From assembly GCA_031769625.1 (NCBI GenBank), contig JAUIMM010002311.1, positions 124,001 to 188,000 on the forward strand: a stretch of 64,000 nucleotides of DNA, given 5' to 3'. Source of the DNA: Taudactylus pleione (Eukaryota; Chordata; Amphibia; Anura; Myobatrachidae). A model generated the notes under the pieces. It was not told where the DNA came from, did not search any database, and was given only the letters and a program-made list of their open reading frames with translations. This document shows positions 49,224 to 61,460 of the stretch, piece by piece. The first letter of the stretch is position 1; the number at the start of each line of letters is the position of its first letter. The position numbers and the translations under genes are program-made.

Positions 49224-52200
49224 TTTTAGGCCAAAATGCATTGAAAACAATGGAAACAACAAAAGCGCATACTTTGTGTTATCTCCTCTTGTAGCAAACA
49301 CAGACAGCTCAAAATTTCACTGGATGTGTTGAAGACCAAGACCCACAAATGTGATGTGAAATGGTTTTTCTCTCATGTTGTGTTTAAGAGAAAACAGCAA
49401 ATTCACGTTTTAGGCCAAAATGCATTGAAAGCAATGGAAATAACAAAAGCGCATCCTTTGTGTTATCTCCTCTTGTAGCAAACACAGACAGCTCAAAATT
49501 TCACCAGATCTGTTGAAGACCAAGACCCACAAATGTGATGTGAAATGTTTTTTCTCTCATGTTGTGTTTAAGAGAAAACTGCAATTGCACGTTTTAGGCC
49601 AAAATGCATTGAAAGCAATGGAAATAACAAAAGCGCATACTTTGTGTTATCTCCTCTTGTAGCAAACACAGACAGCTCAAAATTTCACTGGATGTGTTGA
49701 AGACCAAGACCCACAAATGTGATGTGAAATGGTTTTTCTCCCATGTTGCGTTTAAGAGAAAACAGCAATTGCTCGTTTTAGGCCAAAATGCATTGAAAGC
49801 AATGGAAACAAGAAAAGCGCATACTTTGTGTTATCTCCTCTTGTAGCAAACACAGACAGCTCAAAATTTCACTGGATGTGTTGAAGACCAAGACCCACAA
49901 ATGTGATGTGAAATGGTTTTTCTCCCATGTTGCATTTAAGAGAAAACAGCAAATGAACGTTTTAGGCCAAAATGCATTGAAAACAAAGGAAACAACAAAA
50001 GCGCATACTTTGTGTTATCTCCTCTTGTAGCAAACACAGACAGCTCAAAATTTCACTGGATGTGTTGAAGACCAAGACACACAAATGTGATGTGAAATGG
50101 TTTTTCTCTCATGTTGTGTTTAAGAGAAAACTGCAAATGCACGTTTTAGGCCAAAATGCATTGAAAGCAATGGAAATAACAAAAGCGCATACTTTGTGTT
50201 ATCTCCTCTTGTAGCAAACACAGACAGCTCAAAATTTCACCAGATCTGTTGAAGACCAAGACCCACAAATGTGATGTGAAATGGTTATTCTCTCATGTTG
50301 CATTTAAGAGAAAACAGCAATTGCTCGTTTTAGGCCAAAATGCATTGAAAGCAATGGAAACAACAAAAGCGCATACTTTGTGTTATCTCCTCTTGTAGCA
50401 AACACAGACAGCTCAAAATTTCACTGGATGTGTTGAAGACCAAGACCCACAAATGTGATGTGAAATGGTTATTCTCCCATGTTGCGTTTAAGAGAAAACA
50501 GCAATTGCTCGTTTTAGGCCAAAATGCATTGAAAGCAATGGAAACAACAAAAGCGCATACTTTGTGTTATCTCCTCTTGTAGCAAACACAGACAGCTCAA
50601 AATTTCACTGGATGTGTTGAAGACCAAGACCCAAAATTGTGATGTGAAATGGTTATTCTCCCATGTTGCGTTTAAGAGAAAACAGCAATTGCTCGTTTTA
50701 GGCCAAAATGCATTGAAAGCAATGGAAACAACAAAAGCGCATACTTTGTGTTATCTCCTCTTGTAGCAAACACAGACAGCTCACAATTTCACTGGATGTG
50801 TTGAAGACCAAGACACACAAATGTGATGTGAAATGGTTTTTCTCTCATGTTGTGTTTAAGAGAAAACTGCAAATGCACGTTTTAGGCCAAAATGCATTGA
50901 AAGCAATGGAAATAACAAAAGCGCATACTTTGTGTTATCTCCTCTTGTAGCAAACACAGACAGCTCAAAATTTCACCAGATCTGTTGAAGACCAAGACCC
51001 ACAAATGTGATGTGAAATGGTTTTTCTCCCATGTTGCATTTAAGAGAAAAAAGCAAATGAACGTTTTAGGCCAAAATGCATTGAAAACAATGGAAACAAC
51101 AAAAGCGCATACTTTGTGTTATCTCCTCTTGTAGCAAACACAGACAGCTCAAAATTTCACTGGATGTGTTGAAGACCAAGACCCACAAATGTGTTGTGAA
51201 ATGGTTTTTCTCTCATGTTGTGTTTAAGAGAAAACAGCAAATGCACGTTTTAGGCCAAAATGCATTGAAAGCAATGGAAATAACAAAAGCGCATCCTTTG
51301 TGTTATCTCCTCTTGTAGCAAACACAGACAGCTCAAAATTTCACCAGATCTGTTGAAGACCAAGACCCACAAATGTGATGTGAAATGGTTTTTCTCTCAT
51401 GTTGTGTTTAAGAGAAAACTGCAATTGCACGTTTTAGGCCAAAATGCATTGAAAGCAATGGAAATAACAAAAGCGCATACTTTGTGTTATCTCCTCTTGT
51501 AGCAAACACAGACAGCTCAAAATTTCACGAGATGTGTTGAAGACCAAGACCCACAAATGTGATGTGAAATGGTTTTTCTCCCATGTTGCGTTTAAGAGAA
51601 AACAGCAATTGCTCGTTTTAGGCCAAAATGCATTGAAAGCAATGGAAACAACAAAAGCGCATACTTTGTGTTATCTCCTCTTGTAGCAAACACAGACAGC
51701 TCAAAATTTCACTGGATGTGTTGAAGACCAAGACCCACAAATGTGATGTGAAATGGTTTTTCTCCCATGTTGCGTTTAAGAGAAAACAGCAATTGCTCGT
51801 TTTAGGCCAAAATGCATTGAAAGCAATGGAAACAACAAAAGCGCATACTTTGTGTTATCTCCTCTTGTAGCAAACACAGACAGCTCAAAATTTCACTGGA
51901 TGTGTTGAAGACCAAGACCCACAAATGTGATGTGAAATGGTTATTCTCCCATGTTGCGTTTAAGAGAAAACAGCAATTGCTCGTTTTAGGCCAAAATGCA
52001 TTGAAAGCAATGGAAACCACAAAAGCGCATACTTTGTGTTATCTCCTCTTGTAGCAAACACAGACAGCTCAAAATTTCACCAGATCTGTTGAAGACCAAG
52101 ACCCACAAATGTGATGTGAAATGGTTTTTCTCCCATGTTGCGTTTAAGAGAAAACAGCAATTGCTCGTTTTAGGCCAAAATGCATTGAAAACAATGGAAA

Positions 52201-52279
52201 CAACAAAAGCGCATACTTTGTGTTATCTCCTCTTGTAGCAAACACAGACAGCTCAAAATTTCACTGGATGTGTTGAAGA

Positions 52280-54000
52280 CCAAGACCCACAAATGTGATG
52301 TGAAATGGTTTTTCTCTCATGTTGTGTTTAAGAGAAAACAGCAAATGCACGTTTTAGGCCAAAATGCATTGAAAGCAATGGAAATAACAAAAGCGCATCC
52401 TTTGTGTTATCTCCTCTTGTAGCAAACACAGACAGCTCAAAATTTCACCAGATCTGTTGAAGACCAAGACCCACAAATGTGATGTGAAATGGTTTTTCTC
52501 CCATGTTGCGTTTAAGAGAAAACAGCAATTGCTCGTTTTAGGCCAAAATGCATTGAAAGCAATGGAAACAACAAAAGCGCATACTTTGTGTTATCTCCTC
52601 TTGTAGCAAACACAGACAGCTCAAAATTTCACCAGATCTGTTGAAGACCAAGACCCACAAATGTGATGTGAAATGGTTTTTCTCTCATGTTGTGTTTAAG
52701 AGAAAACTGCAATTGCAAGTTTTAGGCCAAAATGCATTGAAAGCAATGGAAATAACAAAAGCGCATACTTTGTGTTATCTCCTCTTGTAGCAAACACAGA
52801 CAGCTCAAAATTTCACGAGATGTGTTGAAGACCAAGACCCACAAATGTGATGTGAAATGGTTATTCTCCCATGTTGCGTTTAAGAGAAAACAGCAATTGC
52901 TCGTTTTAGGCCAAAATGCATTGAAAGCAATGGAAACAACAAAAGCGCATACTTTGTGTTATCTCCTCTTGTAGCAAACACAGACAGCTCAAAATTTCAC
53001 TGGATGTGTTGAAGACCAAGACCCACAAATGTGATGTGAAATGGTTATTCTCCCATGTTGCATTTGAGAAAACAGCAATTGCTCGATTTAGGCCAAAATG
53101 CATTGAAAGCAATGGAAACCACAAAAGCGCATACTTTGTGTTATCTCCTCTTGTAGCAAATACAGACAGCTCAAAATTTCACTGGATGTGTTGAAGACCA
53201 AGACCCACAAATGTGATGTGAAATGGTTTTTCTCTCATGTTGTGTTTAAGAGAAAACTGCAATTGCACGTTTTAGGCCAAAATGCATTGAAAGCAATGGA
53301 AATAACAAAAGCGCATACTTTGTGTTATCTCCTCTTGTAGCAAACAGAGACAGCTCAAAATTTCACGAGATGTGTTGAAGACCAATACCCACAAATGTGA
53401 TGTGAAATTGTTATTCTCCCATGTTGCGTTTAAGAGAAAACAGCAATTGCTCGTTTTTGGCCAAAATGCATTGAAAGCAATGGAAACAACAAAAGCGCAT
53501 ACTTTGTGTTATCTCCTCTTGTAGCAAACACAGACAGCTCAAAATTTCACTGGATGTGTTGAAGACCAAGACACACAAATGTGATGTGAAATGGTTTTTC
53601 TCCCATGTTGCGTTTAAGAGAAAACAGCAATTGCTCGTTTTAGGCCAAAATGCATTGAAAGCAATGGAAACAACAAAAGCGCATACTTTGTGTTATCTCC
53701 TCTTGTAGCAAACACAGACAGCTCAAAATTTCACTGGATGTGTTGAAGACCAAGACCCACAAATGTGATGTGAAATGGTTATTCTCCCATGTTGCGTTTA
53801 AGAGAAAACAGCAATTGCTCGTTTTAGGCCAAAATGCATTGAAAGCAATGGAAACCACAAAAGCGCATACTTTTGTGTTATCTCCTCTTGTAGCAAACAC
53901 AGACAGCTCAAAATTTCACCAGATCTGTTGAAGACCAAGACCCACAAATGTGATGTGGAATGGTTTTTTTCCCATGTTGCGTTTAAGAGAAAACAGCAAT
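52280..54000. repeat. Higher-order marker cassette, copy 2
   Basis: Same ordered landmarks, 4,783 bp downstream of copy 1. Confidence 0.88.
52904..53085. repeat. 182-bp variant monomer (-2 bp), copy 2
   Basis: Same deletion and same GATTTAGG neighbour, 4,783 bp after copy 1. Confidence 0.93.
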
Positions 54001-54006
54001 TGCTCG
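53822..54006. repeat. 185-bp variant monomer (+1 T), copy 6
   Basis: Same insertion, 4,783 bp after copy 5, with the downstream GTGGAATGG monomer present, as in copy 4. Confidence 0.93.
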
Positions 54007-56509
54007 TTTTAGGCCAAAATGCATTGAAAGCAATGGAAACAACAAAAGCGCATACTTTATGTTATCTCCTCTTGTAGCAAACACAGACAGCTCAAAATTT
54101 CACTGGATGTGTTGAAGACCAAGACCCACAAATGTGATGTGAAATGGTTATTCTCCCATGTTGCGTTTAAGAGAAAACAGCAATTGCTCGTTTTAGGCCT
54201 AAATGCATTGAAAACAATGGAAACAACAAAAGCGCATACTTTGTGTTATCTCCTCTTGTAGCAAACACAGACAGCTCAAAATTTCACTGGATGTGTTGAA
54301 GACCAAGACCCACAAATGTGATGTGAAATGGTTTTTCTCTCATGTTGTGTTTAAGAGAAAACAGCAAATGCACGTTTTAGGCCAAAATGCATTGAAAGCA
54401 ATGGAAATAACAAAAGCGCATCCTTTGTGTTATCTCCTCTTGTAGCAAACACAGACAGCTCAAAATTTCACCAGATCTGTTGAAGACCAAGACCCACAAA
54501 TGTGATGTGAAATGTTTTTTCTCTCATGTTGTGTTTAAGAGAAAACTGCAATTGCACGTTTTAGGCCAAAATGCATTGAAAGCAATGGAAATAACAAAAG
54601 CGCATACTTTGTGTTATCTCCTCTTGTAGCAAACACAGACAGCTCAAAATTTCACTGGATGTGTTGAAGACCAAGACCCACAAATGTGATGTGAAATGGT
54701 TTTTCTCCCATGTTGCGTTTAAGAGAAAACAGCAATTGCTCGTTTTAGGCCAAAATGCATTGAAAGCAATGGAAACAAGAAAAGCGCATACTTTGTGTTA
54801 TCTCCTCTTGTAGCAAACACAGACAGCTCAAAATTTCACTGGATGTGTTGAAGACCAAGACCCACAAATGTGATGTGAAATGGTTTTTCTCCCATGTTGC
54901 ATTTAAGAGAAAACAGCAAATGAACGTTTTAGGCCAAAATGCATTGAAAACAAAGGAAACAACAAAAGCGCATACTTTGTGTTATCTCCTCTTGTAGCAA
55001 ACACAGACAGCTCAAAATTTCACGAGATGTGTTGAAGACCAAGACCCACAAATGTGATGTGAAATGGTTATTCTCCCATGTTGCGTTTAAGAGAAAACAG
55101 CAATTGCTCGTTTTAGGCCAAAATGCATTGAAAGCAATGGAAACCACAAAAGCGCATACTTTGTGTTATCTCCTCTTGTAGCAAACACAGACAGCTCAAA
55201 ATTTCACCAGATCTGTTGAAGACCAAGACCCACAAATGTGATGTGAAATGGTTTTTCTCCCATGTTGCGTTTAAGAGAAAACAGCAATTGCTCGTTTTAG
55301 GCCAAAATGCATTGAAAGCAATGGAAACAACAAAAGCGCATACTTTGTGTTATCTCCTCTTGTAGCAAACACAGACAGCTCAAAATTTCACTGGATGTGT
55401 TGAAGACCAAGACCCACAAATGTGATGTGAAATGGTTATTCTCCCATGTTGCGTTTAAGAGAAAACAGCAATTGCTCGTTTTAGGCCAAAATGCATTGAA
55501 AACAATGGAAACAACAAAAGCGCATACTTTGTGTTATCTCCTCTTGTAGCAAACACAGACAGCTCAAAATTTCACTGGATGTGTTGAAGACCAAGACCCA
55601 CAAATGTGATGTGAAATGGTTTTTCTCTCATGTTGTGTTTAAGAGAAAACAGCAAATGCACGTTTTAGGCCAAAATGCATTGAAAGCAATGGAAATAACA
55701 AAAGCGCATCCTTTGTGTTATCTCCTCTTGTAGCAAACACAGACAGCTCAAAATTTCACCAGATCTGTTGAAGACCAAGACCCACAAATGTGATGTGAAA
55801 TGGTTTTTCTCTCATGTTGTGTTTAAGAGAAAACTGCAATTGCACGTTTTAGGCCAAAATGCATTGACAGCAATGGAAATAACAAAAGCGCATACTTTGT
55901 GTTATCTCCTCTTGTAGCAAACACAGACAGCTCAAAATTTCACTGGATGTGTTGAAGACCAAGACCCACAAATGTGATGTGAAATGGTTTTTCTCCCATG
56001 TTGCGTTTAAGAGAAAACAGCAATTGCTCGTTTTAGGCCAAAATGCATTGAAAGCAATGGAAACAACAAAAGCGCATACTTTGTGTTATCTCCTCTTGTA
56101 GCAAACACAGACAGCTCAAAATTTCACTGGATGTGTTGAAGACCAAGACCCACAAATGTGATGTGAAATGGTTTTTCTCCCATGTTGCATTTAAGAGAAA
56201 ACAGCAAATGAACGTTTTAGGCCAAAATGCATTGAAAAGAAAGGAAACAACAAAAGCGCATACTTTGTGTTATCTCCTCTTGTAGCAAACACAGACAGCT
56301 CAAAATTTCACTGGATGTGTTGAAGACCAAGACCCACAAATGTGATGTGAAATGGTTTTTCTCTCATGTTGTGTTTAAGAGAAAACAGCAAATGCACGTT
56401 TTAGGCCAAAATGCATTGAAAGCAATGGAAATAACAAAAGCGCATCCTTTGTGTTATCTCCTCTTGTAGCAAACACAGACAGCTCAAAATTTCACCAGAT
56501 CTGTTGAAG

Positions 56510-57720
56510 ACCAAGATCCACAAATGTGATGTGAAATGGTTTTTCTCTCATGTTGTGTTTAAGAGAAAACTGCAATTGCACGTTTTAGGCCAAAATGCAT
56601 TGAAAGCAATGGAAATAACAAAAGCGCATACTTTGTGTTATCTCCTCTTGTAGCAAACACAGACAGCTCAAAATTTCACGAGATGTGTTGAAGACCAAGA
56701 CCCACAAATGTGATGTGAAATGGTTTTTCTCCCATGTTGCGTTTAAGAGAAAACAGCAATTGCTCGTTTTAGGCTAAAATGCATTGAAAGCAATGGAAAC
56801 AACAAAAGCGCATACTTTGTGTTATCTCCTCTTGTAGCAAACACAGACAGCTCAAAATTTCACCAGATCTGTTGAAGACCAAGACCCACAAATGTGATGT
56901 GAAATGGTTTTTCTCTCATGTTGTGTTTAAGAGAAAACTGCAATTGCAAGTTTTAGGCCAAAATGCATTGAAAGCAATGGAAATAACAAAAGCGCATACT
57001 TTGTGTTATCTCCTCTTGTAGCAAACACAGACAGCTCAAAATTTCACGAGATGTGTTGAAGACCAAGACCCACAAATGTGATGTGAAATGGTTATTCTCC
57101 CATGTTGCGTTTAAGAGAAAACAGCAATTGCTCGTTTTAGGCCAAAATGCATTGAAAGCAATGGAAACAACAAAAGCGCATACTTTGTGTTATCTCCTCT
57201 TGTAGCAAACACAGACAGCTCAAAATTTCACTGGATGTGTTGAAGACCAAGACCCACAAATGTGATGTGAAATGGTTATTCTCCCATGTTGCATTTGAGA
57301 AAACAGCAATTGCTCGATTTAGGCCAAAATGCATTGAAAGCAATGGAAACCACAAAAGCGCATACTTTGTGTTATCTCCTCTTGTAGCAAACACAGACAG
57401 CTCAAAATTTCACTGGATGTGTTGAAGACCAAGACCCACAAATGTGATGTGAAATGGTTTTTCTCTCATGTTGTGTTTAAGAGAAAACTGCAATTGCACG
57501 TTTTAGGCCAAAATGCATTGAAAGCAATGGAAATAACAAAAGCGCATACTTTGTGTTATCTCCTCTTGTAGCAAACAGAGACAGCTCAAAATTTCACGAG
57601 ATGTGTTGAAGACCAAGACCCACAAATGTGATGTGAAATTGTTATTCTCCCATGTTGCGTTTAAGAGAAAACAGCAATTGCTCGTTTTTGGCCAAAATGC
57701 ATTGAAAGCAATGGAAACAA
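56510..57720. repeat. Higher-order marker cassette, copy 3
   Basis: Same ordered landmarks, 4,231 bp downstream of copy 2. It shares GATCCACAAATG (56,515) with copy 1 (47,501). Confidence 0.88.
57135..57316. repeat. 182-bp variant monomer (-2 bp), copy 3
   Basis: Same deletion and neighbour, 4,231 bp after copy 2. Confidence 0.93.
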
Positions 57721-58019
57721 CAAAAGCGCATACTTTGTGTTATCTCCTCTTGTAGCAAACACAGACAGCTAAAAATTTCACTGGATGTGTTGAAGACCAA
57801 GACACACAAATGTGATGTGAAATGGTTTTTCTCTCTTGTTGTGTTTAAGAGAAAACTGCAAATGCACGTTTTAGGCCAAAATGCATTGAAAGCAATGGAA
57901 ACAACAAAAGCGCATACTTTGTGCTATCTCCTCTTGTAGCAAACACAGACAGCTCAAAATTTCACTGGATATGTTGAAGACCAAGACCCACAAATGTGAT
58001 GTGAAATGGTTTTTCTCCC

Positions 58020-59000
58020 ATGTTGCGTTTAAGAGAAAACAGCAATTGCTCGTTTTAGGCCAAAATGCATTGAAAGCAATGGAAACAACAAAAGCGCATA
58101 CTTTGTGTTATCTCCTCTTGTAGCAAACACAGACAGCTCAAAATTTCACTGGATGTGTTGAAGACCAAGACCCACAAATGTGATGTGAAATGGTTATTCT
58201 CCCATGTTGCGTTTAAGAGAAAACAGCAATTGCTCGTTTTAGGCCAAAATGCATTGAAAGCAATGGAAACCACAAAAGCGCATACTTTTTGTTATCTCCT
58301 CTTGTAGCAAACACAGACAGCTCAAAATTTCACTGGATGTGTTGAAGACCAAGACCCACAAATGTGATGTGAAATGGTTATTCTCCCATGTTGCGTTTAA
58401 GAGAAAACAGCAATTGCTCGTTTTAGGCCAAAATGCATTGAAAGCAATGGAAACCACAAAAGCGCATACTTTGTGTTATCTCCTCTTGTAGCAAACACAG
58501 ACAGCTCAAAATTTCACTGGATGTGTTGAAGACCAAGACCCACAAATGTGATGTGAAATGGTTATTCTCCCATGTTGCGTTTAAGAGAAAACAGCAATTG
58601 CTCATTTTAGGCCAAAATGCATTGAAAGCAATGGAAACAACAAAAGCGCATACTTTGTGTTATCTCCTCTTGTAGCAAACACAGACAGCTCAAAATTTCA
58701 CCAGATCTGTTGAAGACCAAGACCCACAAATGTGATGTGAAATGGTTTTTCTCTCATGTTGTGTTTAAGAGAAAACTGCAATTGCACGTTTTAGGCCAAA
58801 ATGCATTGAAAGCAATGGAAATAACAAAAGCGCATACTTTGTGTTATCTCCTCTTGTAGCAAACACAGACAGCTCAAAATTTCACTGGATGTGTTGAAGA
58901 CCAAGACCCACAAATGTGATGTGAAATGGTTTTTCTCCCATGTTGCATTTAAGAGAAAACAGCAAATGAACGTTTTAGGCCAAAATGCATTGAAAACAAA
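58020..59000. repeat. Segmental copy h1 (matches about 59491-60150)
   Basis: Three consecutive type-A monomers with CATACTTTTTGTTATC (58,282) and TTGCTCATTTTAGG (58,598) recur 1,471 bp later (8 monomers minus 1). The missing base is at 59,366, in AAAGCATGG, which makes that monomer 183 bp. The pair diverges near the end. Confidence 0.75.
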
Positions 59001-60369
59001 GGAAACAACAAAAGCGCATACTTTGTGTTATCTCCTCTTGTAGCAAACACAGACAGCTCAAAATTTCACTGGATGTGTTGAAGACCAAGACCCAGAAATG
59101 TGATGTGAAATGGTTTTTCTCTCATGTTGTGTTTAAGAGAAAACAGCAAATGCACGTTTTAGGCCAAAATGCATTGAAAGCAATGGAAATAACAAAAGCG
59201 CATCCTTTGTGTTATCTCCTCTTGTAGCAAACACAGACAGCTCAAAATTTCACCAGATCTGTTGAAGACCAAGACCCACAAATGTGATGTGAAATGGTTT
59301 TTCTCTCATGTTGTGTTTAAGAGAAAACTGCAATTGCACGTTTTAGGCCAAAATGCATTGAAAGCATGGAAATAACAAAAGCGCATACTTTGTGTTATCT
59401 CCTCTTGTAGCAAACACAGACAGCTCAAAATTTCACGAGATGTGTTGAAGACCAAGACCCACAAATGTGATGTGAAATGGTTTTTCTCCCATGTTGCGTT
59501 TAAGAGAAAACAGCAATTGCTCGTTTTAGGCCAAAATGCATTGAAAGCAATGGAAACAACAAAAGCGCATACTTTTTGTTATCTCCTCTTGTAGCAAACA
59601 CAGACAGCTCAAAATTTCACTGGATGTGTTGAAGACCAAGACCCACAAATGTGATGTGAAATGGTTATTCTCCCATGTTGCTTTTAAGAGAAAACAGCAA
59701 TTGCTCGTTTTAGGCCAAAATGCATTGAAAGCAATGGAAACCACAAAAGTGCATACTTTGTGTTATCTCCTCTTGTAGCAAACACAGACAGCTCAAAATT
59801 TCACTGGATGTGTTGAAGACCAAGACCCACAAATGTGATGTGAAATGGTTATTCTCCCATGTTGCGTTTAAGAGAAAACAGCAATTGCTCATTTTAGGCC
59901 AAAATGCATTGAAAGCAATGGAAACAACAGAAGCGCATACTTTGTGTTATCTCCTCTTGTAGCAAACACAGACAGCTCAAAATTTCACCAGATCTGTTGA
60001 AGACCAAGACCCACAAATGTGATGTGAAATGGTTTTTCTCTCATGTTGTGTTTAAGAGAAAACTGCAATTGCACGTTTTAGGCCAAAATGCATTGAAAGC
60101 AATGGAAATAACAAAAGCGCATACTTTGTGTTATCTCCTCTTGTAGCAAACACAGACAGCTCAAAATTTCACTGGATGTGTTGAAGACCAAGACCCACAA
60201 ATGTGATGTGAAATGGTTTTTCTCTCATGTTGTGTTTAAGAGAAAACAGCAAATGCACGTTTTAGGCCAAAATGCATTGAAAGCAATGGAAATAACAGAA
60301 GCGCATCCTTTGTGTTATCTCCTCTTGTAGCAAACACAGACAGCTCAAAATTTCACCAGATCTGTTGAA

Positions 60370-61460
60370 GACCAAGACCCACAAATGTGATGTGAAATGG
60401 TTTTTCTCTCATGTTGTGTTTAAGAGAAAACTGCAATTGCACGTTTTAGGCCAAAATGCATTGAAAGCAATGGAAATAACAAAAGCGCATACTTTGTGTT
60501 ATCTCCTCTTGTAGCAAACACAGACAGCTCAAAATTTCACGAGATGTGTTGAAGACCAAGACCCACAAATGTGATGTGAAATGGTTTTTCTCCCATGTTG
60601 CATTTAAGAGAAAACAGCAATTGCTCGTTTTAGGCCAAAATGCATTGAAAGCAATGGAAACAACAAAAGCGCATACTTTGTGTTATCTCCTCTTGTAGCA
60701 AACACAGACAGCTCAAAATTTCACCAGATCTGTTGAAGACCAAGACCCACAAATGTGATGTGAAATGGTTTTTCTCTCATGTTGTGTTTAAGAGAAAACT
60801 GCAATTGCAAGTTTTAGGCCAAAATGCATTGAAAGCAATGGAAATAACAAAAGCGCATACTTTGTGTTATCTCCTCTTGTAGCAAACACAGACAGCTCAA
60901 AATTTCACTGGATGTATTGAAGACCAAGACCCACAAATGTGATGTGAAATGGTTATTCTCCCATGTTGCGTTTAAGAGAAAACAGCAATTGCTCGATTTA
61001 GGCCAAAATGCATTGAAAGCAATGGAAACCACAAAAGCGCATACTTTGTGTTATCTCCTCTTGTAGCAAACACAGACAGCTCAAAATTTCACTGGATGTG
61101 TTGAAGACCAAGACCCACAAATGTGATGTGAAATGGTTTTTCTCTCATGTTGTGTTTAAGAGAAAACTGCAATTGCACGTTTTAGGCCAAAATGCATTGA
61201 AAGCAATGGAAATAACAAAAGCGCATATTTTGTGTTATCTCCTCTTGTAGCAAACACAGACAGCTCAAAATTTCACGAGATGTGTTGAAGACCAAGACCC
61301 ACAAATGTGATGTGAAATGGTTATTCTCCCATGTTGCGTTTAAGAGAAAACAGCAATTGCTCGTTTTAGGCCAAAATGCATTGAAAGCAATGGAAACAAC
61401 AAAAGCGCATACTTTGTGTTATCTCCTCTTGTAGCAAACACAGACAGCTCAAAATTTCAC
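60370..61460. repeat. Higher-order marker cassette, copy 4 (partial, ancestral-looking)
   Basis: TTGCAAGTTTTAGG (60,805) and GCTCGATTTAGG (60,990) are present, but the 2-bp deletion, CAAACAGAGACAGC and CGTTTTTGGCC are not. The spacing from copy 3 is 3,861 bp. Confidence 0.8.

Noticed and set aside
58282..59580. CATACTTTTTGTTATC as a further 1-bp insertion variant
   Set aside because: It is a G-to-T substitution in CTTTGTG, not a length change; monomer length remains 184 bp. It occurs twice (58.28 and 59.57 kb) because of the local 1,471-bp-offset duplication.
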